Shown here: piece by piece, positions 38,603 to 47,617 of the stretch | Layout of the letters: the number at the start of each line of letters is the position of its first letter | Position numbering within the stretch: the stretch's first letter is position 1 | Assembly (NCBI GenBank): GCA_963708775.1 | Contig: CAVPTI010000012.1 | Location: 548,144-612,143, forward strand | DNA from: JAGVSR01 sp963708775 | GTDB lineage: Bacteria; Pseudomonadota; Alphaproteobacteria; Rhizobiales; Hyphomicrobiaceae | DNA: 64,000 bases | Direction: 5' to 3' | Notes under the pieces: model-generated | Database searches by the model: none | What the model saw: the letters and a program-made list of their open reading frames with translations, nothing else | Told to the model about the DNA's origin: nothing | Position numbers and translations under genes: made by a program

Positions 38603-39553
38603 ATGACACTAGATCGACGATCGTACCTTCAAGACAGTTTCAAAATCGAAGGTGGCCTAAGTGGCCGTCGTATCGCGCTACCAACCGCGATGACACCGCC
38701 AATGCCCGATCTCGGAGAGATTGGCGTCATTCTCAATGCTCAAAAGGCAAGCGCTTTTGGCGAACTGACTGGACGGCCCGCCTACCCGGACACTCGAAGC
38801 TTCCGTAGGAAGTTTGGGCTTCTGATCCCTTCCACGAACACAAGTATGGAACACGATCTTTGGACGATTATCGCTGGAAACGGGCCCTCGTTAGGGGGCG
38901 TTGGATTGCACACGGTGACCGTTTCCACTCCGTCGCCCGTGCTTCGGACCGCTGACGACCTTGAACGCTATAAGGACCAGTTTATAGGCGGCGTTACCGC
39001 CGCAATTGAAGAGTCGCTTTTGGCACAGCCACAATACTTGATTGTGGGAATGAGCCTTGAACACATTCTGTCTGGCCTCGAAGCTGTCCAAAGCTTCACG
39101 GCTGCAATGCGAAAGCATGCGGGTATTGAGTTGGCTGTTTGGCACGAAGCGGCGCATGCCGCTCTGACGAGGGTTCGAGCAAAGCGTATCGGTCTCCTTA
39201 CGCCGTTCGATCAAACGGGCAACCAGAATGCGGCACGTCTATTCTCTGATCTCGGCTACACGGTTGCAGTCAGCGTAGGGTTTTCGTGCGCTAACGCTCT
39301 CCATATTGCGCACGTTCCTGATTGGGCCAAAGAGCGCGCAATACACGAACTCCTGCGTCCCGCCGAAAACAAGTTGGATGCCATTGTTCAATGTGGAACC
39401 AACATGAGCTTAATTCAGGTCATGCAGCGTGTTGAGCCGGTCCTTGAGATTCCCATCCTGGCGATCAATCCGGTCTTGCTCTGGTATGCTCTCAGAGAAA
39501 CTCAGATCTCGGGGCAGGTTACTGGCGCGGGAGCGCTCCTACGCGAGCACTAG
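38603..39553 (+). CDS. Maleate isomerase / Asp-Glu racemase superfamily protein
   Basis: About 316 residues from ATG 38603 (weak ribosome-binding site; the longer frame from 38537 looks unnatural). Core of the maleate isomerase/arylmalonate decarboxylase group: RKFGLLIPSTNTSMEHDL, YLIVGMSLEHIL, RIGLLTPFDQTGNQNA, the catalytic-cysteine region SVGFSCANALHIA, and VQCGTNMSL, the second Cys. The two Cys (SFSC-like and QCGTN) fit a racemase pair. The N-terminal 60 residues are extra. Substrate could be maleate or a related small diacid. Alone, no catabolic partners adjacent. Confidence 0.8.
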   Translation: MTLDRRSYLQDSFKIEGGLSGRRIALPTAMTPPMPDLGEIGVILNAQKASAFGELTGRPAYPDTRSFRRKFGLLIPSTNTSMEHDLWTIIAGNGPSLGGVGLHTVTVSTPSPVLRTADDLERYKDQFIGGVTAAIEESLLAQPQYLIVGMSLEHILSGLEAVQSFTAAMRKHAGIELAVWHEAAHAALTRVRAKRIGLLTPFDQTGNQNAARLFSDLGYTVAVSVGFSCANALHIAHVPDWAKERAIHELLRPAENKLDAIVQCGTNMSLIQVMQRVEPVLEIPILAINPVLLWYALRETQISGQVTGAGALLREH

Positions 39554-39906
39554 CCAGGAGCGCGCGTCTGGAGCCACATTGTGTCTCGTGTCGTCGCGGA
39601 CAAGCGGCGAACTTCCGCGCGGGGGAATATTTTGAATCTACTTCATTGGGTCAGTCGTTGGCTGTGCTGGCAGTCTGGCGCGAACGGGTCTCGGGGAATT
39701 GGGCCGCATAACAAGGAATTTCTCTTACTTTCTCGCCATTCCGTCCGAAAAGACCGGCGAAAACGGCCCAATATGGGAGCTTTCTAGCCGAATTCCCTAG
39801 AATTGGAACAGGGATAATTTCTCACAACATCAGCGACTTTGTTTCGTGGAGCAGGGATCTTAATTTTCGTATCAGGGATGGTTCCAGCCTCACTCCGGCA
39901 CGCAAG
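39554..39906. other. Gap before the phage-like module
   Basis: About 350 bases. No gene supported. Base composition shifts to lower GC here (39700-39850), a likely left boundary of the phage-derived block, but no direct repeat or tRNA-type attachment site was recognised. Confidence 0.35.
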
Positions 39907-39945
39907 TTGCTACGCGAAGCCGTGAGTTCGGAGGTTGATCTCATG

Positions 39946-40422
39946 ACAGCAAGCACAGCTATTGATAACCGCGGGGCCTTTGACCGGTGCCCGTTCTCAC
40001 GCATTGAGGCAACACTCGCCGCGGATCCGCAAGCCTGGATCGAAACGCGACATCTGATGGCTGCACTAGAATGGAATGCTGGACGACCAATTCCAGCGCT
40101 CACTCTCGCTCATCTTCGTGCAAGACTTGACGGCACGGCCAAAAAGAGGCGAGGCCGAGGTCGTCCTAGCTGCAGCCGTGCTTTCCGAGACACGCTTATC
40201 GCTGCAGGGTTTGAGCAGAAGGAGGCTTGGCTCAATGCCCGACTGGCGAAGCAAGGGCTTAAGGGTTGGAGTCCTATTCGCGATGCAGAGTGGTGGCAGG
40301 GACCACCGAGCGAGCGCGCCGCTCGAATGGTTCTGCGCCGGTGGGAGTTTAATCTCGGCTGGGAAACGGTGCGCAACATTGCTTACAAGATCCGCAAGGA
40401 GGGAATGCCGACCAACTTTTAG
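39946..40422 (+). CDS. Hypothetical protein at the left end of a phage-like module
   Basis: About 158 residues from an ATG at 39943-39946 (MTASTAIDNRG); the ORF itself opens at 39907. Basic protein with a conserved-looking core AHLRARLDGTAKKRRGRGRPS, and a C-terminal VLRRWEFNLGWETVRNIAYKI that could be a helix-turn-helix. It may be a phage regulator or a small accessory gene. Followed 80 bases later by the ParB-methyltransferase gene on the same strand. Lower confidence in function, moderate in being coding. Confidence 0.5.
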   Translation, partial: TASTAIDNRGAFDRCPFSRIEATLAADPQAWIETRHLMAALEWNAGRPIPALTLAHLRARLDGTAKKRRGRGRPSCSRAFRDTLIAAGFEQKEAWLNARLAKQGLKGWSPIRDAEWWQGPPSERAARMVLRRWEFNLGWETVRNIAYKIRKEGMPTNF

Positions 40423-40521
40423 GGCAGCCGTCACGAGAAATCCGGTCATTTCTTGTCGATGACCCAGGCTCGAGGAACGCATTATTAACGAGGTCGAACT
40501 CTGTTGATCGGAGCCCGACCT

Positions 40522-41863
40522 ATGTCACGCCGCCTCGCCATTGAGCATGTTCCCGTCGCCGACCTGAAGCCCTATAGCGCCAATGCGCGGGTACACAGCC
40601 CGAGGCAGGTCGCCGAGATCGCTGCGAGTATCAGCGAGTTCGGGTTCAACAACCCAGTTCTCGTCGATAGGACAGGTACGATCATCGCCGGTCACGGCCG
40701 TGTTGCCGCTGCCAAGAAGCTCGGCCTCGAGGTCGTGCCTGTGATCCGGCTGGAGCATCTGACCGACGCTCAGAAGCGGGCCTACATCCTTGCCGACAAC
40801 AAGCTGGCCGAGAAGGCCGGCTGGGATCGCGAGATCCTCGCGATCGAGCTGCAACACCTGACATCGCTCGAGATTGATTTCGACGTTACGGTCACCGGCT
40901 TTGAAATGGCCGAGATCGATGTCTTGCTCGGCGAGTTCAAGCCCAAGGCTGATGCGGCCGACGTCATGCCTTCACCTCGGCCCGGCCCGGCAGTCACACG
41001 CCCAGGCGACATGTGGCAGATCGGACCGCATCGGCTGATTTGCGGGGACGCGACCGACCTCGAAACGTCTGCGCGTTTGCTCGACGGCGAGCGCGCCCAG
41101 ATGATTTTCACAGATCCGCCCTACAACGTGAAGATCGACGGGCACGTCTCGGGCCTTGGTGCTGTGAAGCATCGCGAGTTCGCGGTCGCCTCTGGGGAGA
41201 TGTCGCAAGCGGAGTTCACGGCGTTTCTTGAACGGGTCTTTGCCAACCTGCGTGCTGCGTGCCGCCGATGGCGCGATCCATTTCGTTTGCATGGATTGGC
41301 GTCATCTCGGCGAGGTCCTTGCCGCCGGCCACCGGACATTCGCCGAGCTCAAGAATATTTGCATCTGGAACAAGACCAACGGGGGCATGGGCTCGCTTTA
41401 TCGTTCGCAACACGAGATGGTATTCGTCTTCAAGAGCGGTAAGGCGCCCCACATCAACAACGTCGAGCTTGGCCGGCACGGCCGCTACCGCACCAATGTT
41501 TGGACCTACGCCGGCGCCAACGTCTTCAGTGCGACGCGAGAGGCCGACCTCGCAATGCATCCGACCGTGAAGCCAGTCGCGCTCGTGGCCGATGCCATTC
41601 TCGACTGCTCCAATCGCAAAGGCATCATCCTCGACGCCTTCGCTGGCTCCGGCACAACGCTGGTGGCTGCCGATCGCACCGGTCGGCGCGGGTACGGCAT
41701 CGAACTCGATCCGATCTATTGCGACACGATTCTGAAGCGGGTCGCCGACGTTGCTCGTGTCGAGGCTCGGCTCGCGGCAACGGGCCAGACCTTTGCCGTG
41801 GTCGCGGCCGAGCGGCTGCACGATGGGCCTGGTGATGTTGTCGAGCGGGAGTCGGCGCCATGA
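40522..41863 (+). CDS. ParB/Srx-domain DNA methyltransferase, one frameshift
   Basis: About 447 residues. N-terminal ParB nuclease-like domain (KPYSANARVHSPRQVAEIAAS, GTIIAGHGRVAAAKKLG), then a methyltransferase of the N6-adenine/N4-cytosine group: motif IV FTDPPYNVKIDG (about residue 200), WNKTNGGMGSLYRSQHE, and SAM motif I IILDAFAGSGTTLVAA near the end. That order (IV before I) marks a beta-class enzyme. The frame breaks near 41260 after VFANLRAA and resumes at DGAIHFVCMDWRH. Common in alphaproteobacterial prophages, with no restriction enzyme beside it (orphan). Next gene overlaps by 4 bases. Confidence 0.88.
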
Positions 41864-42258
41864 GCGGCAAAAGCGACGATCCAACGCCGGATCCGGATGA
41901 TGGGGAGGTTGGCTACTGCCGGCCGCCGAAGCATAGACGGTTCAAGGCCGGGCAGTCCGGCAATCCCCGCGGACGTCCGCGCAAGAACCGCAGCATCGAA
42001 ACCATGATCAAACGCGAACTCGATCAGATGGTCAGCATCACGGAACTTGGTCGAGAACTGCGCATCAGCAAGCGCGAAGCCATCATCAAGCAGTTCGTCA
42101 ATCGTGCCATCAAGGGGGATCCGAAGCCGCTGCAACTGATGCTAGCGCATCTCGAAAAGCACAAGGACATTGAGCCGTTCACGGCGACGGATGCTGATGA
42201 CGCTGAGTTGCTCAAGGCGCTGGGCACCACGGTAGGAGGAGGCTTCAATGAAGGCTGA
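41860..42258 (+). CDS. DUF5681 family protein (phage packaging-associated)
   Basis: 132 residues. Signature VGYCRPPKHRRFKAGQSGNP, RGRPRKNRSIETMIKREL matches DUF5681, small basic proteins found beside phage terminases; a small-terminase-like role is suspected. ATG overlaps the methyltransferase stop (ATGA) and its own end overlaps the next gene by 11 bases. Strong translational coupling along the module. Confidence 0.8.
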   Translation: MSGKSDDPTPDPDDGEVGYCRPPKHRRFKAGQSGNPRGRPRKNRSIETMIKRELDQMVSITELGRELRISKREAIIKQFVNRAIKGDPKPLQLMLAHLEKHKDIEPFTATDADDAELLKALGTTVGGGFNEG

Positions 42259-43396
42259 CCAGATCAAGGCCCTCTATCGCTCGAACTTCCCGGCCTTCGT
42301 AAAGTTCGCATTCCGCGAACTGAACTCAAACCAGCCGCTGATCGACACTTGGCACATCGATGTGCTGACCGATCACCTCGAACGCGTCGCCAAGGGCGAG
42401 ATCACTCGGCTCATCATCAACCTACCTCCACGCTGCCTGAAATCACTGGCGGCCTCGATCGCGCTGCCGGTCTGGATGCATGGGCGCAACCCCGCGCTCA
42501 AGATTATGTCGATAGCCGGTTCGCGCGAACTTGCCGGTGACTTCGAGCGCGGGACGCAGGAACTTATGAGAGCGCCGCGCTGCCGGGCGCTATTTCCGCA
42601 CCTGAAGCCCGAGGGTCACAGCGGCAACCTCTATCTGCCGCATGGCGGTCAACGGATGTCCTGTGTGGTTGGTCATATCCTCGTCGGCCGCGGCGCCGAT
42701 TTGATCGTGATCGATGATCCGATTGCACCGGCGCGCGTCCACGACGAGCCGCGCCGTGGTGCGATTAACAAATGGTTTGATGCCGAGGTCATCCAGCGCC
42801 TGAATGACAAGAGCAACGGGGCAGTCATTGTCGTAATGCAGCGGCTTCATCACGACGACCTCTGCGGTCATCTTCTTTTGGGCGAACAACCTTGGGTCCA
42901 CCTGAATTTGCCGGCCATCGCGGTCGAAGACGAGGAATGGCGGCTGTCACGGGGCCGCGTCATCACCCGTCGCAAAGGTGAAGCCCTGGCGCCCGCAATT
43001 GATAGCCGTGTCACGCTGTTCCGACGGATGCTGGATATTGGCGCTTATAATTTCGGCGCGCAGTACCAGCAGAAGCCGTTCGTTCACATGAACGACGAAG
43101 CGGTTCGTTGCGGTTATTTCGCACGACCCGACGACGCGTGGGGCTTCCCACAGGCGGCGTTCTACAAGGTGCCTGAAACCAACATCATGGCCTACGAACT
43201 ATTCGGTGTCGAAAAGTATCATCCGGCGATGCCGCCGCGCCGCATGACGATGGAGGAATGGGAGCGATACTCGGTCTGGACGATGGACTATCAGCGACGC
43301 CGGATAGAGGATCAAAACGCGAAATGGGGACCACCCGCGAATGAGGCAGCGCTCCTAGCCGCCTACAGGGCGGTACCCGATGAGTATGATGCGTAA
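42248..43396 (+). CDS. Phage terminase large subunit, unusual C-terminus
   Basis: 382 residues. ATPase domain: Walker A-like LPPRCLKSLAASIAL (about residue 60), Walker B LIVIDDPIAPARVHD (about 155), VMQRLHHDDLCGHLL and the FGAQYQQKP at residue 275. The nuclease half that should follow is replaced by about 105 residues without acidic nuclease motifs (RRMTMEEWERYSVWTMDY, QNAKWGPPANEAALLAAYRA). Either a truncated and fused terminase or a frameshift has hidden the rest. No portal or capsid genes follow, so this is not a full prophage. Confidence 0.8.
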   Translation: MKADQIKALYRSNFPAFVKFAFRELNSNQPLIDTWHIDVLTDHLERVAKGEITRLIINLPPRCLKSLAASIALPVWMHGRNPALKIMSIAGSRELAGDFERGTQELMRAPRCRALFPHLKPEGHSGNLYLPHGGQRMSCVVGHILVGRGADLIVIDDPIAPARVHDEPRRGAINKWFDAEVIQRLNDKSNGAVIVVMQRLHHDDLCGHLLLGEQPWVHLNLPAIAVEDEEWRLSRGRVITRRKGEALAPAIDSRVTLFRRMLDIGAYNFGAQYQQKPFVHMNDEAVRCGYFARPDDAWGFPQAAFYKVPETNIMAYELFGVEKYHPAMPPRRMTMEEWERYSVWTMDYQRRRIEDQNAKWGPPANEAALLAAYRAVPDEYDA

Positions 43397-43699
43397 CCCA
43401 AGCGCACGTTCATGGACCTTGTGCGCATGATTGGGCCGAGCGATCCAGATAAGAATCTGGCTATTTGCTGGTTCCCCAGGTTCGCGATTATGCCAAGTGG
43501 AAAAAGCTCTTCTCGCCAGGCGCGCTGCTGGTTGATTGGTCGAAGGATTGCTGGTCGAGACGCGTTCTCCTCAGAAGGCTCGATCATCATAGTCAGCTTT
43601 ACGATCAACAATCCTTCACCATGGCTGGCGGTTCTCCTCGCACCGGTCAACGGTCGGGTGCATTCTTGGCGCTCCGGTTTAAATCTCGTGGAGACCCTT
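43397..43699. other. Gap after the terminase gene
   Basis: About 300 bases with no convincing frame. Fragments in other frames do not extend the terminase nuclease domain recognisably. The right border of the phage-derived block is somewhere here. Confidence 0.35.
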
Positions 43700-43918
43700 A
43701 TGACCCGCACCTTACTGCTGGCGGCATCAGCTGCCCTCTCCGTCCTTTGTCTCTCCTCCGGCGCCCAGGCAGGTGAGTGTCTGCGTGGCGAACGACTCGA
43801 AACGCGGCTGTCGACGGCCGTGCATCGGACCGACCGCTTGTTCCAGCGCGTAGGCGATCGGATCGTGCGTGTGGGCGATCGGATGTTTTCTTGGGTTCAC
43901 AGGCGTCCCCGCGCATAG
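43700..43918 (+). CDS. Small exported protein
   Basis: 72 residues. Clear signal peptide MTRTLLLAASAALSVLCLSS ending GAQAG, then a short mature part with Arg/Val repeats (ERLETRLSTAVHRTDRLFQR, VGDRIVRVGDRMFSWVHRRP). Good ribosome-binding site GGAGA 9 bases before the ATG at 43700. Function unknown; alternating VGDRI/VGDRM is a short internal repeat. Confidence 0.7.
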   Translation: MTRTLLLAASAALSVLCLSSGAQAGECLRGERLETRLSTAVHRTDRLFQRVGDRIVRVGDRMFSWVHRRPRA

Positions 43919-43984
43919 CGCAGTTGTGCTGACGTGGCTGGAACGCGCGGCGCCGGGCTCTAATGCCAAGGTCAGCTGCGCGCT

Positions 43985-45523
43985 CTAGGTCATGATCGCT
44001 TCGATCAGGCGCGGCCCCTTTTGCAGCAGGGCCCGCTCAAGTTCGCGCGCGAGGGCCTCTGTGGTGTCGACGGCAACGGAGGGCACGCCGAAGCCTTCGC
44101 CGATCTTTACCCAATCTAGAAATGGACGATCCAAGCTCGACATGGAGCGAGCGATCGGGCCGGGTCGCGTCACGCCCGCACGCAGAAGCTCAACCCGCAA
44201 AATATTGTAGCTCCGGTTGGAGCCAATAATGGTCACAACATCCAAGTTCTCGCGGGCCTGGGTCCAGAACGCCTGGACGGAATAGGCACCGCAGCCATCG
44301 GATTGGAAATTGATGACTTTCCGATCGGGACAGGCAACAGCGGCTCCCGTCGCAGCGCCTGGTCCTTCCCCAATCGCGCCACCGGTTAGCATCAGATGAC
44401 TGAACCGGAGCGCGTGCCGCGAAGCATCGAAGTACGGCATGCCCACGGTCAGCGCCTCATCCATGACGATGCAGTCGGCCGGCTGCAGGCGAGCGATGAC
44501 GGCGCTGACGGATCGCGCGTCCAGGGCGCCTTTGGGCATCATGGGAAGTTCACCGCGGTTCGGCTCGACAACCTCAGGAGCGTTCACGTCAGCTGCAAGA
44601 GCGGTTAGCGCACCGAGCGTGTCGTCCTCAGGGCCGGACAGAATCACGGTCTGGTCTTCGGTGATGAGATAGCTCGGGAGCCCCGGATAGCCAAAGAAAG
44701 CGACGGGTCGCCGTGTGCCGACGACGATGACATGCTGATAGCGCCGGGTGAGTTCCAGAGCCTGATCGGGGAAGTAGGGCAATCTGGTCGGAGTGGGCAG
44801 GTCGCCGCCCCGTTCCATTCGGGCGAAAAAGGTATCGCAAAGGAGATCTGCGCCGCTGGCTGCTGCGATTCTACCCGCGAGCTTGATACCAGCTTCCGAG
44901 AGCGCAGGTCCGCCCAGAAGCAACGCCGACGTTCCCGCCTTCAGTGCTTGAGATGATTGGGTGACATGGCGAGGCGAATATTGGGTCTTGGGCAGAGCCC
45001 GACCCTCTGCAATTTCAAAGTCCGACTCGCCGATCTGGAAATCGTGAGGAACGATTAGGGTTGCGATGCGTCCGCCTTTTTCCATCGTGGCCCCGATCGC
45101 CTCAGCTATGTCCGACGCGATCGATGCGGTCCCTTGATTCCTCTTGATGTAGTCGCTGACGATGCGGGCGACCGTTTCGATATCGGTCGCCAAAAGCGGA
45201 TCGGCTGACAGGTGCCAGGTGGCATGTTCGCCGATCACGTTCAGTACGGGTGTGAACGCGCGCCGCGCGTTGTGCAGATTGGTGAGCCCGTTGGCGAGAC
45301 CGGGGCCGAGATGCAGCAGGCACATGGCCGGATGTCGTGTCATGCGGCCGTAGCCGTCGGCTGCTCCGGTCGCCACGTTCTCATGCAGGCAGAGAATACC
45401 GCGCAGACCGGGTATCGAGTCCATCGCCTGGACCAGAGGCATCTCGGTGGTACCTGGGTTGGCGAAACAGATCTTGATGCCGTTCTTTGCGGCGGCCGCG
45501 ACCAGTGCTTCCGCACCATTCAT
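43985..45523 (-). CDS. Thiamine-diphosphate-dependent enzyme (acetolactate synthase-like)
   Basis: About 512 residues from MNGAEALVAAA at 45523. N-terminal Pyr domain with the catalytic Glu in CLHENVATGAADGYGRMT, a central domain, and a C-terminal PP domain where the metal/diphosphate motif is FQSDGCGAYSVQAFWTQ, then IGSNRSYNIL (Asn of the GDG-N motif, with SDG for GDG). Closest known group: benzoylformate decarboxylase/acetolactate synthase large subunit paralogues; no small regulatory subunit. Isolated, so the substrate is unknown. The gene is intact. Confidence 0.88.
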   Translation of the reverse strand: MNGAEALVAAAAKNGIKICFANPGTTEMPLVQAMDSIPGLRGILCLHENVATGAADGYGRMTRHPAMCLLHLGPGLANGLTNLHNARRAFTPVLNVIGEHATWHLSADPLLATDIETVARIVSDYIKRNQGTASIASDIAEAIGATMEKGGRIATLIVPHDFQIGESDFEIAEGRALPKTQYSPRHVTQSSQALKAGTSALLLGGPALSEAGIKLAGRIAAASGADLLCDTFFARMERGGDLPTPTRLPYFPDQALELTRRYQHVIVVGTRRPVAFFGYPGLPSYLITEDQTVILSGPEDDTLGALTALAADVNAPEVVEPNRGELPMMPKGALDARSVSAVIARLQPADCIVMDEALTVGMPYFDASRHALRFSHLMLTGGAIGEGPGAATGAAVACPDRKVINFQSDGCGAYSVQAFWTQARENLDVVTIIGSNRSYNILRVELLRAGVTRPGPIARSMSSLDRPFLDWVKIGEGFGVPSVAVDTTEALARELERALLQKGPRLIEAIMT

Positions 45524-45615
45524 GTCATGCTCCCCAAAATTCCGGACCAAAGAGTGATAGGTTTATATTTGTGACGCTAACTCAAGGACGGCTCTTCTAA
45601 AATTAGGAGGAAACC

Positions 45616-45909
45616 ATGTATGCAGGCATCCGTCAGGCTAAAGCTAAGAGCGGAATGGCTGAAGAGCTCACGCGCAGGATCAAGGAAGGCGCGATTCCGC
45701 TCATCAGCGATGTGCCCGGTTTCCAAGCCTACTATGTGATCTATGCTCCCGACGATACTGTCACGGCTGTGAGCATCTTTGAAAACTATGCCGCTGCGCA
45801 GGAATCGAACAAGCGCGCGCTCGCTTGGATTGAGACGGAACTCGCCCCGCTACTCGCAGGCCCCGCCACTGCAGTGGCCGGGCCAGTGATCGTCCATTCA
45901 ATAGCCTAA
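45616..45909 (+). CDS. Small antibiotic biosynthesis monooxygenase-like domain
   Basis: 97 residues, ABM/dimeric alpha-beta barrel type (YAGIRQAKAKSGMAEEL, VPGFQAYYVIYAPDDT, AVSIFENYAAAQESN). Clear ribosome-binding site AGGAGG 8 bases before ATG 45616. Such single-domain proteins are small monooxygenases or stress proteins; substrate unknown. Divergent from the thiamine enzyme gene with about 90 bases between start codons. Confidence 0.8.
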   Translation: MYAGIRQAKAKSGMAEELTRRIKEGAIPLISDVPGFQAYYVIYAPDDTVTAVSIFENYAAAQESNKRALAWIETELAPLLAGPATAVAGPVIVHSIA

Positions 45910-46021
45910 ACCAATTTGTGTCGAAGCCCCCCGATGCACGCCAGCTGCATCGGAGTCGGGATCAAGATGGGCAACCTGCTGTCTGGACAGCTACACGCAG
46001 TGAGCACGGCGGGGCACGCCG

Positions 46022-46258
46022 CTACTTCTGTGCCGCTGGCTTTAAAATAGCTGTCGCTGCCGATGGCTGACCAGAAAAAGTGATGTACCAGCCAAGTGTG
46101 ATCGCATCGGTGTCGCGCTGGACAATCACAATGCCGTCGATGCATCCGCCGCCGCGGCTTTCGGCGTAGCGGCCATGCGTGATTGTCTCGCTGTAGATGA
46201 CATGGCCCAAAGTACGCGTTTGCCATAAGCCGCAGACGTGACGAAGACGACGTGACAA
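46022..46258 (-). CDS. Hypothetical small protein
   Basis: About 78 residues from a TTG at 46258. The segment TLGHVIYSETITHGRYAESR, GGGCIDGIVIVQRDTDAITL has a natural beta-rich look and continues to ILKPAAQK. N-terminus may be missing or lie in another frame. Downstream of the CBS gene by 19 bases on the same strand, possible operon member. Confidence 0.4.
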   Translation of the reverse strand: MSRRLRHVCGLWQTRTLGHVIYSETITHGRYAESRGGGCIDGIVIVQRDTDAITLGWYITFSGQPSAATAILKPAAQK

Positions 46259-46276
46259 CGACGACCCAGCGGCACC

Positions 46277-46699
46277 TTAGTGATGATGCGCTGAAACACT
46301 CTTGACACAATCCGCCAACAGATCGCGTGATCCCGCGTTGCTGATGTCGCCAAGAGCGAGCATGCCGACCAACCGGCTGCTCTTGTTGATTACGGGAAGC
46401 CGCCGGATTTTTAATTCCTCCATGTGTTTGACGGCCTTCGATAAATCGTCGGCTTCGCCGCAGCAGTGGATTTCTCTCGTCATGACATCCCTGGCAGTCG
46501 CGCGCTGAGCATCGAAGCCATCGTTAGCAAGGCCCCGGCAGACGATGTCGCGATCCGTCACCATGCCGATCAGTCGATCGTTATCGCCGATCGGAATCGA
46601 CCCAATATCGTGCTTCAGCATTAGGCGCGCGAGTTCTGCCACGGGTGTGTCCGGACCAACCCATTCAGCTCCCTTGTGCATCACATCTTTAACTTTCAT
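46277..46699 (-). CDS. CBS-pair domain protein
   Basis: 140 residues from MKVKDVMHKG (46699). Two CBS repeats: VAELARLMLKHDIGSIPIGD with RLIGMVTDRDIV, and LSKAVKHMEELKIRRLPVIN with RLVGMLALGDIS. Usually senses adenosine nucleotides and regulates partners. It precedes, 52 bases apart, the kinase-like gene on the same strand reading leftward (that gene comes first in the transcript), so they could form an operon. Confidence 0.88.
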   Translation of the reverse strand: MKVKDVMHKGAEWVGPDTPVAELARLMLKHDIGSIPIGDNDRLIGMVTDRDIVCRGLANDGFDAQRATARDVMTREIHCCGEADDLSKAVKHMEELKIRRLPVINKSSRLVGMLALGDISNAGSRDLLADCVKSVSAHHH

Positions 46700-46751
46700 G
46701 ATAGGCCTCCCATAAATTGCGTGATCGTGTCCTACTGGGTCGGGCAACTCT

Positions 46752-47582
46752 TCAATGAACGTGGGGAACGAACGCGATGTGGCGGATCTGACTTTCTACT
46801 GCATTCACCCCCTCGATGCCCTGCGCGCACCGGACGGCTTCAACAATCAGCTGCTCATCTGTCGTGGCGCCGATAAGCAGCACTTTGCCATTTACGACGT
46901 GTGCCTCGATCCCGCTCTGCAGCGCAGTTGAACCGAACCGCTGATCCAATTGATTTCTCACCCGCGCACGAACAAGCTGATCCATTAGGAGTTGCTGCGA
47001 TTGAGATGTCTCGCGAAACGCTTCGCTTTCAGTGAGGCGGACGATATGTTCAACGCAGTCCGAAATCGGGATCCGCGCCGTGTTCAGTACTGCGGCATAG
47101 AGGGTGGGGTCCTGCCAATCTACGCCGAATATCCGTCGCATCAGGCCATTATGAGCCGCGTCGCTGTGGGCAATTTCTCGTTGCGCAGCCACGGGACCAG
47201 AAAGACCAAGCCTCTCGACCAGTGTGCGCTCCCTGTATGCCATCGGTGCGCAGATACGAACGCAAACAACATGCGGTATCATTCTTAGCAAATACGTCGC
47301 CCCCCAGCCGCGAATGAGCACATTGCCTTTGGCTGCCAGCTCGAGGATCTCCTGCGCCGTGTAGCGCGAGAGCCGCCGCTTATCGAGCGTGAGACGTTCG
47401 ATTAGAAAGGCTTCACCTTCCAGGTGCCGGTGAATCGCATCTTCGGAAAGCCCCGTGCGCGCGGCAATGTCGTGCTCGACAAGTTCATGGTGCACGATTT
47501 CGAGGCCCAAGCGCTCGGCAAGACCGGCAGCAACGTCGCTCCCGCGCGCGCCAATTTCCCGGGTCATTGCGATTACGGTCAT
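46752..47582 (-). CDS. Cytidylate kinase-like domain fused to a BON domain
   Basis: 276 residues. Part 1 (1-195): cytidylate-kinase-like family with VIAMTREIGARGSDVAAGLA as the nucleotide region (the P-loop lysine pattern GxGKS is replaced by GARGSDVA, as in this family), VLIRGWGATYLLRMIPHVVC, RDIAHSD-like segment (EIAHSDAAHNGL). Part 2 (about 205-270): BON domain, LDQRFGSTALQSGIEAHVVN, GKVLLIGATTDE. Cytosolic; substrate may be a nucleotide or a phosphate sensor role. The BON tail is unusual for a kinase and hints at membrane or lipid contact. Upstream of the CBS gene. Confidence 0.8.
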   Translation of the reverse strand: MTVIAMTREIGARGSDVAAGLAERLGLEIVHHELVEHDIAARTGLSEDAIHRHLEGEAFLIERLTLDKRRLSRYTAQEILELAAKGNVLIRGWGATYLLRMIPHVVCVRICAPMAYRERTLVERLGLSGPVAAQREIAHSDAAHNGLMRRIFGVDWQDPTLYAAVLNTARIPISDCVEHIVRLTESEAFRETSQSQQLLMDQLVRARVRNQLDQRFGSTALQSGIEAHVVNGKVLLIGATTDEQLIVEAVRCAQGIEGVNAVESQIRHIAFVPHVH

Positions 47583-47617
47583 AGCGTCCTCCGCGTCACG
47601 AAAAGGTGTCGCGTGTG

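Noticed and set aside
43930..43984. Inverted repeat with CAG..CTG halves before the thiamine enzyme gene end
   Set aside because: Loop of about 30 bases and a bulge; not a convincing terminator.
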